NCBI GenBank assembly: GCA_013695295.1
Contig: JACDAS010000182.1
Location: 1 to 9,223, forward strand
DNA: 9,223 nucleotides
Source of the DNA: Actinomycetota bacterium
GTDB taxonomy: Bacteria; Actinomycetota; Thermoleophilia; Gaiellales; Gaiellaceae
Reading direction: 5' to 3'
The position numbers were made by a program, and so were the translations under genes. Shown piece after piece: positions 6,131-9,223 of the stretch (position 1 is the first letter of the stretch; each line of letters begins with the position of its first letter). Under the pieces are notes generated by a model that was not told the DNA's origin, did no database searches, and saw only the letters and a list, made by a program, of their open reading frames with translations.

Positions 6131-6331
6131 ATGCCGGCGACGGACATACAACTCGAAGAGACCGAGGTTCAGAGGATCGAGCGGTGGCGCGCCGAGGAGC
6201 TGGAGCGGGCGGGGTACCCGGCCCGGGACGCGGAGCGGCTCGCAGGGCGGCACGAAATCGACCTGCACTTCGCCGTCCGGCTGATCGAGCGAGGCTGCTC
6301 GCCCGAGCTCGCGCTCCAGATCCTGCTCTAA
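6131..6331 (+). CDS. Small conserved-type protein of unknown function, 66 aa
   Basis: This soluble, mostly helical, highly charged protein carries the recognisable pattern WRAEELERAGYP, then RLAGRHEIDLHFAV and RLIERGCSPELALQILL. I recall similar short actinobacterial proteins (WR-x-L-x-AGY, A-x-x-LA, DLH-AV-L, GC-x-x-x-A-x-x-IL), but none with a known role. A single Cys is at 56. There is no signal peptide or membrane segment. ATG 6131 is preferred, with GGAAG at 6118-6122 lying 8 nt upstream. GTG at 6122 would add three residues but overlaps that site. The gene lies between dnaE and lgt, 54 nt before lgt, and a hairpin starts directly after its TAA. Regular codon use and ordered hydrophobic spacing support it being real. 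Confidence 0.75.
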   Translation: MPATDIQLEETEVQRIERWRAEELERAGYPARDAERLAGRHEIDLHFAVRLIERGCSPELALQILL

Positions 6332-6363
6332 CCCGGTAGCCAGGTTCGTCTGGCAGAGCCGGG
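6332..6363 (+). terminator. Interrupted 10-bp hairpin directly after the 66-aa gene
   Basis: CCCGG (6332-6336) pairs with CCGGG (6359-6363), and GCCAG (6339-6343) with CTGGC (6350-6354). The two stems are separated by a small internal loop and capped by a 6-nt loop. There is no T-run. Its place right at the stop codon suggests a terminator or a 3'-end stabiliser separating this gene from lgt. Confidence 0.4.
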
Positions 6364-6368
6364 CTCGC

Positions 6369-6385
6369 GCGGGCAGAATCCCGCC
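6369..6385 (+). promoter_or_regulatory. Putative leaderless promoter of lgt
   Basis: CAGAAT (6374-6379) matches TATAAT at four of six bases and ends 6 nt before the GTG start at 6386. No Shine-Dalgarno sequence precedes the start. The box is framed by GCGGG (6369-6373) and CCCGC (6380-6384), a 5-bp inverted repeat. The geometry resembles that at dnaE. Confidence 0.4.
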
Positions 6386-7243
6386 GTGCTCGCGTCGATC
6401 CCTTCCCCGCGAACGGGCGTCATCGAGGTTGGCCCGCTGACGATCCACATGTACGGGCTGATGCTGCTCGCGGCGATCGCAGCCTGCATCATCGTCACGG
6501 GGATCCGCTGGGCCCGTCAGGGCGGCGACTGGGATCTCGTCTTCCGCGTCGCCGTCTGGGGCGTCGCCTTCGGAATCGTCGGCGCCCGCGCCTACCACGT
6601 GGCGACGAGCTGGAGCGAGGTGCCCGACCCGAAGTGGCGCGGCGTCTTCGAGGTCTGGGAGGGCGGCCTCGGAGTCTGGGGCGGGATCTTTCTCGGCGTG
6701 CTCGCCGGCGCCGTGGTCGTCCGGCTCGCCGGGGCGAGCGTCGTGCGCTTCATGGACGCCGTCGCCCCGGGCCTCCTGCTCGCGCAGGGCATCGGCCGCT
6801 GGGGCAACTGGTGGAACCAGGAGCTCTTCGGCAAGCCGACCGAGCGCTCCTGGGGGCTCGAGATCGACGTGCCGCACCGGCCCCCGGAGTACGGAGCGTC
6901 CGAGACCTTCCACCCGACCTTCCTCTACGAGTTCATCTACGACGTCTCGATGGCGGCGGTGCTGATCGTGATCGGGCGCCTGTTCCGGATCCGCCCGCCC
7001 GCCTTGTTCGCCCTCTACGTCGCGATCTACACCTTCGGCCGCTTCTTCGAGGAGCTCCTGCGGATCGACCCCTCGCACGAGTTCCAGGGCCTGCGCCTGA
7101 ACGCGTGGGTCTCGATCGTGCTCTTCGCGGTCTCGTCGCTCGCGTTCGTCTGGCTCCAGTTCCTGCGCCGGGAGCGCGGGGAGCGAGGAGGGACGATCGT
7201 GTTCGGCCCGTCGATGAGCATTCCCAAGGGGCGCGTCCGCTAG
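6386..7243 (+). CDS. lgt: Phosphatidylglycerol--prolipoprotein diacylglyceryl transferase
   Basis: This 285-aa multi-pass membrane enzyme transfers diacylglycerol from phosphatidylglycerol to the lipobox cysteine of preprolipoproteins, the first step of lipoprotein maturation. Seen in order: HMYGLM (21-26), GARAYH (67-71 region), WEGGLGVWGG (91-100), the signature GRWGNWWNQELFG (137-149, including R138, N141 and N144), HPTFLYE (176-182) and GRFFEELLRID (218-228). These align with E. coli Lgt motifs around R143, N146, R239 and E243. The E. coli loop histidine (H103) is replaced by W98, which I recall as usual in actinobacteria. Several hydrophobic segments are evident, including about 24-40, 52-70, 98-113, 187-199 and 241-257. 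The C-terminus is a short basic tail, without the long extension of mycobacterial Lgt. The stop lies 19 nt before scpA, suggesting cotranscription. Confidence 0.96.
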   Translation: MLASIPSPRTGVIEVGPLTIHMYGLMLLAAIAACIIVTGIRWARQGGDWDLVFRVAVWGVAFGIVGARAYHVATSWSEVPDPKWRGVFEVWEGGLGVWGGIFLGVLAGAVVVRLAGASVVRFMDAVAPGLLLAQGIGRWGNWWNQELFGKPTERSWGLEIDVPHRPPEYGASETFHPTFLYEFIYDVSMAAVLIVIGRLFRIRPPALFALYVAIYTFGRFFEELLRIDPSHEFQGLRLNAWVSIVLFAVSSLAFVWLQFLRRERGERGGTIVFGPSMSIPKGRVR

Positions 7244-7249
7244 CGACAC

Positions 7250-7255
7250 TACCCT
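7250..7255 (+). promoter_or_regulatory. Weak -10-like box before scpA
   Basis: TACCCT fits the loose TANNNT -10 form and ends 7 nt before the GTG start of scpA, where no Shine-Dalgarno sequence is seen. It may give scpA an additional leaderless promoter within the lgt-scpA-scpB unit. The match is poor and could be chance. Confidence 0.25.
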
Positions 7256-7262
7256 CTCGGGC

Positions 7263-8030
7263 GTGATCGTCCGGGAGCTGGAGCTCGACCTCGACGCGTT
7301 CGAGGGACCCCTCGACCTGCTGCTGACGCTCGTCCTCAAGGAGGAGCTCGAGCCGGCCGAGGTGGACGTCGCCGAGATCGTGATCGCGTTCGCCCTGGGG
7401 CTGGCCGCCACGGAGCGGCTCGACCTCGACGCCTGCGGGGAGTTCCTCGTCCTCGTCTCGGCGCTCCTGGAGCTGAAGGCCCGCGGCCTCTTCGCCGACG
7501 AGGCGGCGGAGCTCGCCGAGCTCGGCGCCGACGAGGCGGCGGAGGAGCTCGCCCGGCGCCTCGAGGAGTACCGCCGGGTCAAGGAGGCGGCCGCCCTGCT
7601 CGCCGAGCGTCTGGAGGCCGAGCGGGACCGCTACTTCCGGCTGGGTCCCGCGCCGCTCCAGCCGCGACCGGACCGCCGGACCGCGCCGCAGGATCCCGCG
7701 CTGCTCGCTCGCGCTCTCCGCTCGCTCGCCGCCGAGCCGCCGCAGGTCTCGCTCGCCCACATGGAGCTTCGCTTCCCGCCCGTGACCCAGTTCCTGGAGC
7801 GCTTCCGGGCGGTGCTCCGTCGGCGCTCCCGCTTCGACTTCGAAGGCGAGCTGCGGGGATTGTCGCGCGCGGAGCAGGCGGTGGCGTTCCTCGCCCTGCT
7901 CGACCTCCGGAAGGCCGGAGAGATCGAGCTCGAGCAGGCCCGGGCCTTTGCGCCGATCCTCGTCGCCCGGGCGGTAGGAGCGGCGGCGCCGGGAGCGAAA
8001 GGGAAGGCATGGAGCGCACGCTCCGCCTGA
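7263..8030 (+). CDS. scpA: Segregation and condensation protein A (kleisin)
   Basis: ScpA is the kleisin that bridges the heads of the SMC dimer and, with ScpB, forms the bacterial condensin that organises and segregates chromosomes. The family signature FEGPLDLLL is at 13-21. The second conserved block, EFLVLVSALLELKARGLF, is at 60-77, equivalent to the usual EyL-x-A-x-L-x-x-KSr-LL. A charged helical middle (about 80-125) and a Pro-rich linker (129-145) lead to the C-terminal winged-helix block SRAEQAVAFLALLDL, which continues to about 238 and contacts the SMC head. The 255-aa length is typical. GTG 7263 is chosen because the N-terminal strand and signature follow at the normal distance. The last 22 nt overlap scpB. 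The final 17 residues (Ala, Gly, Lys) look disordered and may exist mainly because of the overlap. Confidence 0.95.
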   Translation: MIVRELELDLDAFEGPLDLLLTLVLKEELEPAEVDVAEIVIAFALGLAATERLDLDACGEFLVLVSALLELKARGLFADEAAELAELGADEAAEELARRLEEYRRVKEAAALLAERLEAERDRYFRLGPAPLQPRPDRRTAPQDPALLARALRSLAAEPPQVSLAHMELRFPPVTQFLERFRAVLRRRSRFDFEGELRGLSRAEQAVAFLALLDLRKAGEIELEQARAFAPILVARAVGAAAPGAKGKAWSARSA

Positions 8031-8620
8031 TCTCGTCCAACCCGCTCGATCGGCTGGCGCGGACGCTCGAGGCGCTCCTCGTCGTCGCCTCGCAGCCACT
8101 CGACGTGGCGGAGCTCGCGGCAGCGGCTCAGGAGGACCCGGAACGGGTCGAGACGGCGCTTCGTCTCGTCTCCGACCGGTTCCGGGAGGGTCGCAGCGGG
8201 ATCGTGCTCGAGCAGGTCGCCGGCGGGTACGCGTTCCGCGCCACGCGCGAGGCGGCCGAGGCCTGCGGACGTCTCTTCGAGCGGCCGGTCGAGCGGGGCC
8301 TGAGCCAGGCCGCACTCGAGACACTCGCCTCGATCGCCTACCTCGGTCCGTGCTCCCGGCCGGAGCTCGCGCGCGTCCGGGGCGTCGCCGCCGACTCGGT
8401 CGTCGCGGGCCTCCTGGAGCGAGGCCTGATCGCGGAGGCCGGCCGCAATGGGGACACGGGCGTCGCCGGCGGCGCCGTCCGGTACCGCACAACCCCCCTC
8501 TTCGAGCGCGTCTTCGGCCTCGGGAGCCTCTCTGAGCTGCCGCGCCTGGACGATCTGGGCGGCGACGCGGCCGAGCTCAGGTCGCGGCTCCAGGCCGTCG
8601 CCGAGCGCCGCCCGGCCTAG
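8009..8620 (+). CDS. scpB: Segregation and condensation protein B
   Basis: ScpB dimerises through tandem winged-helix domains and binds the middle of ScpA in the SMC-ScpAB condensin. Domain one shows LEALLVVASQPLDVAELA (20-37) and SGIVLEQVAGGYAFRAT (63-79). Domain two starts with the hallmark LSQAALETLASIAYLGP (98-114), followed by SRPELARVRGV (116-126) and LLERGLIAEAGR (135-146). It ends with YRTTPLFERVFGL (159-171) and SLSELPRLDDL. The 203-aa length is normal. Where relatives often read QPITR or QPVTR, this protein has GPCSR (113-117). ATG 8009 has the purine-rich AAAGGGAAGG just before it and lies inside the end of scpA, so translational coupling is likely. The adjacency of scpA and scpB is the usual bacterial arrangement. 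Confidence 0.95.
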   Translation: MERTLRLISSNPLDRLARTLEALLVVASQPLDVAELAAAAQEDPERVETALRLVSDRFREGRSGIVLEQVAGGYAFRATREAAEACGRLFERPVERGLSQAALETLASIAYLGPCSRPELARVRGVAADSVVAGLLERGLIAEAGRNGDTGVAGGAVRYRTTPLFERVFGLGSLSELPRLDDLGGDAAELRSRLQAVAERRPA

Positions 8621-8652
8621 CTCGAGCGGGCCGTCGGCCTTAGGGCCTGTCC

Positions 8653-9223
8653 TTAGCGCGAGCCCTCGGCGACCTGCGCGCGCCTCTCGAGCGCAGGGGT
8701 GTACACGACGGTGCGATCCTTGCCCTTGCCCTTGGCCGCGTAGAGGGCGATGTCAGCCTTTGCGAGTAGCTCCTCTCCGGAGTTCGCGTCCCCGGGGAAC
8801 GAGGCGATCCCCGCAGACGCCGTCGGGAGACGGCGACCGCGGCGCTGGTTTCGTAGCTCGGCGCGGACGCGCTCGGCGACGCGAGCGCCTCCGATTGAGT
8901 TGGCGGCTAGGAGGACCGCCAGCTCGTCGCCGCCGATCCGGAACGCGTTCTCCTCGGAGCGAAGCGTGCGCAGGACGGCCCTCGTCACCTGACAGAGGAC
9001 CTCGTCGCCGACCTGGTGACCGTCGCGATCGTTGATCTGCTTGAAGTCGTCGAGGTCGAGCAGGGTCACGCAGAGCTCCGCCCCGGTCTCGGTCGCCTTG
9101 CGGAGCGCCGCATCGAGCCGCTCGTCGAAGGCGCGCCGGTTCAGGAGGCCGGTCAGCGCGTCGCGGCGGGCCTCCGCCTGCGTCAGCGCGAGCCGGCGGT
9201 GGTTCGCGATCGTCGCCGCGGCC
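8653..9223 (-). CDS. GGDEF domain protein, probable diguanylate cyclase (N-terminus outside window)
   Basis: The minus-strand frame is open to the right edge, so upstream sensor or membrane domains are not visible; the TAA stop is at 8653-8655. The GTG at 9067-9069 is internal, since conserved GGDEF sequence precedes it: DALTGLLNRRAFDERL, encoded at about 9115-9162. Then come LLDLDDFKQINDRDGHQVGDEVL (metal and substrate binding), RIGGDELAVLL as the active-site loop, and SAGIASFP with ADIALYAAKGKGKDRTVVY near the end. These enzymes make cyclic di-GMP from two GTP. The loop is GGDEL rather than GGDEF, and the product-inhibition site normally RxxD reads RSEE, so feedback inhibition may be altered. 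The catalytic Asp and Glu are present, so activity is plausible. The gene is convergent with scpB (32 nt between stops) and has no evident link to it. Confidence 0.93.
   Translation of the reverse strand, partial: AAATIANHRRLALTQAEARRDALTGLLNRRAFDERLDAALRKATETGAELCVTLLDLDDFKQINDRDGHQVGDEVLCQVTRAVLRTLRSEENAFRIGGDELAVLLAANSIGGARVAERVRAELRNQRRGRRLPTASAGIASFPGDANSGEELLAKADIALYAAKGKGKDRTVVYTPALERRAQVAEGSR

Noticed and set aside
6107..8492. Long minus-strand frames opposite lgt, scpA and scpB (about 490-520 codons)
   Set aside because: These are antisense shadows of well-identified genes; their translations are Arg, Ser, Ala and Pro rich without motifs.
8621..8652. Possible bidirectional terminator between the convergent scpB and GGDEF genes
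   Set aside because: Only a 4-bp GGCC/GGCC stem (8636-8639 with 8644-8647) and no T- or A-run was found; too weak to call.
1..9223. CRISPR arrays, tRNA or rRNA genes, intact mobile elements, toxin-antitoxin or defence modules
   Set aside because: Nothing with the required repeat regularity, cloverleaf sequence, transposase or defence domain was seen on either strand.

Overview
This very GC-rich window looks like an ordinary chromosomal segment of a high-GC actinobacterium. I suspect the deep-branching Thermoleophilia (Gaiellales or Solirubrobacterales type). The basis is the actinobacterial style of DnaE and Lgt (a Trp in the Lgt GG-x3-GG loop), frequent GTG starts, and genes that seem to have leaderless promoters. 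The taxonomic call is inference only. I see no CRISPR array, tRNA, rRNA, intact insertion sequence or phage gene.

Layout, left to right. (1) 1-935 is the 3' part of an ECF-type sigma factor that continues into a zinc-finger anti-sigma-like domain, a possible membrane segment and an Arg-rich repeat tail. It is followed by three hairpins in series, the last a textbook intrinsic terminator (1032-1074). (2) 1131-2428 holds three small accessory genes: a 74-aa single-pass membrane protein, a 212-aa secreted Cys-containing protein of unknown function, and a 68-aa helical protein. A 15-bp hairpin separates the last two. (3) 2582-5974 is dnaE, the replicative DNA polymerase III alpha subunit. Its PHP domain appears metal-binding, and a palindrome followed by a near-consensus -10 box lies almost on top of the GTG start. 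(4) 5975-6130 is an AT-richer gap with repeated GTTAA motifs. (5) 6131-8620 carries a 66-aa conserved-looking protein, then lgt (lipoprotein diacylglyceryl transferase), scpA and scpB (condensin partners). lgt and scpA are 19 nt apart and scpA/scpB overlap by 22 nt, so these three probably share transcripts. (6) 8653 to the right edge, on the minus strand and convergent with scpB, is the C-terminal part of a GGDEF (diguanylate cyclase type) protein.

The genes cover separate housekeeping jobs: replication (dnaE), envelope lipoprotein maturation (lgt), chromosome segregation (scpAB) and signalling (sigma factor, GGDEF). The least ordinary parts are the sigma/anti-sigma fusion with its GLAxxERRAR repeat tail, the hairpin cluster after it, and the palindrome/leaderless promoter arrangement at dnaE, with similar -10-to-GTG spacing at lgt and scpA. 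I did not find a convincing new multi-gene system.
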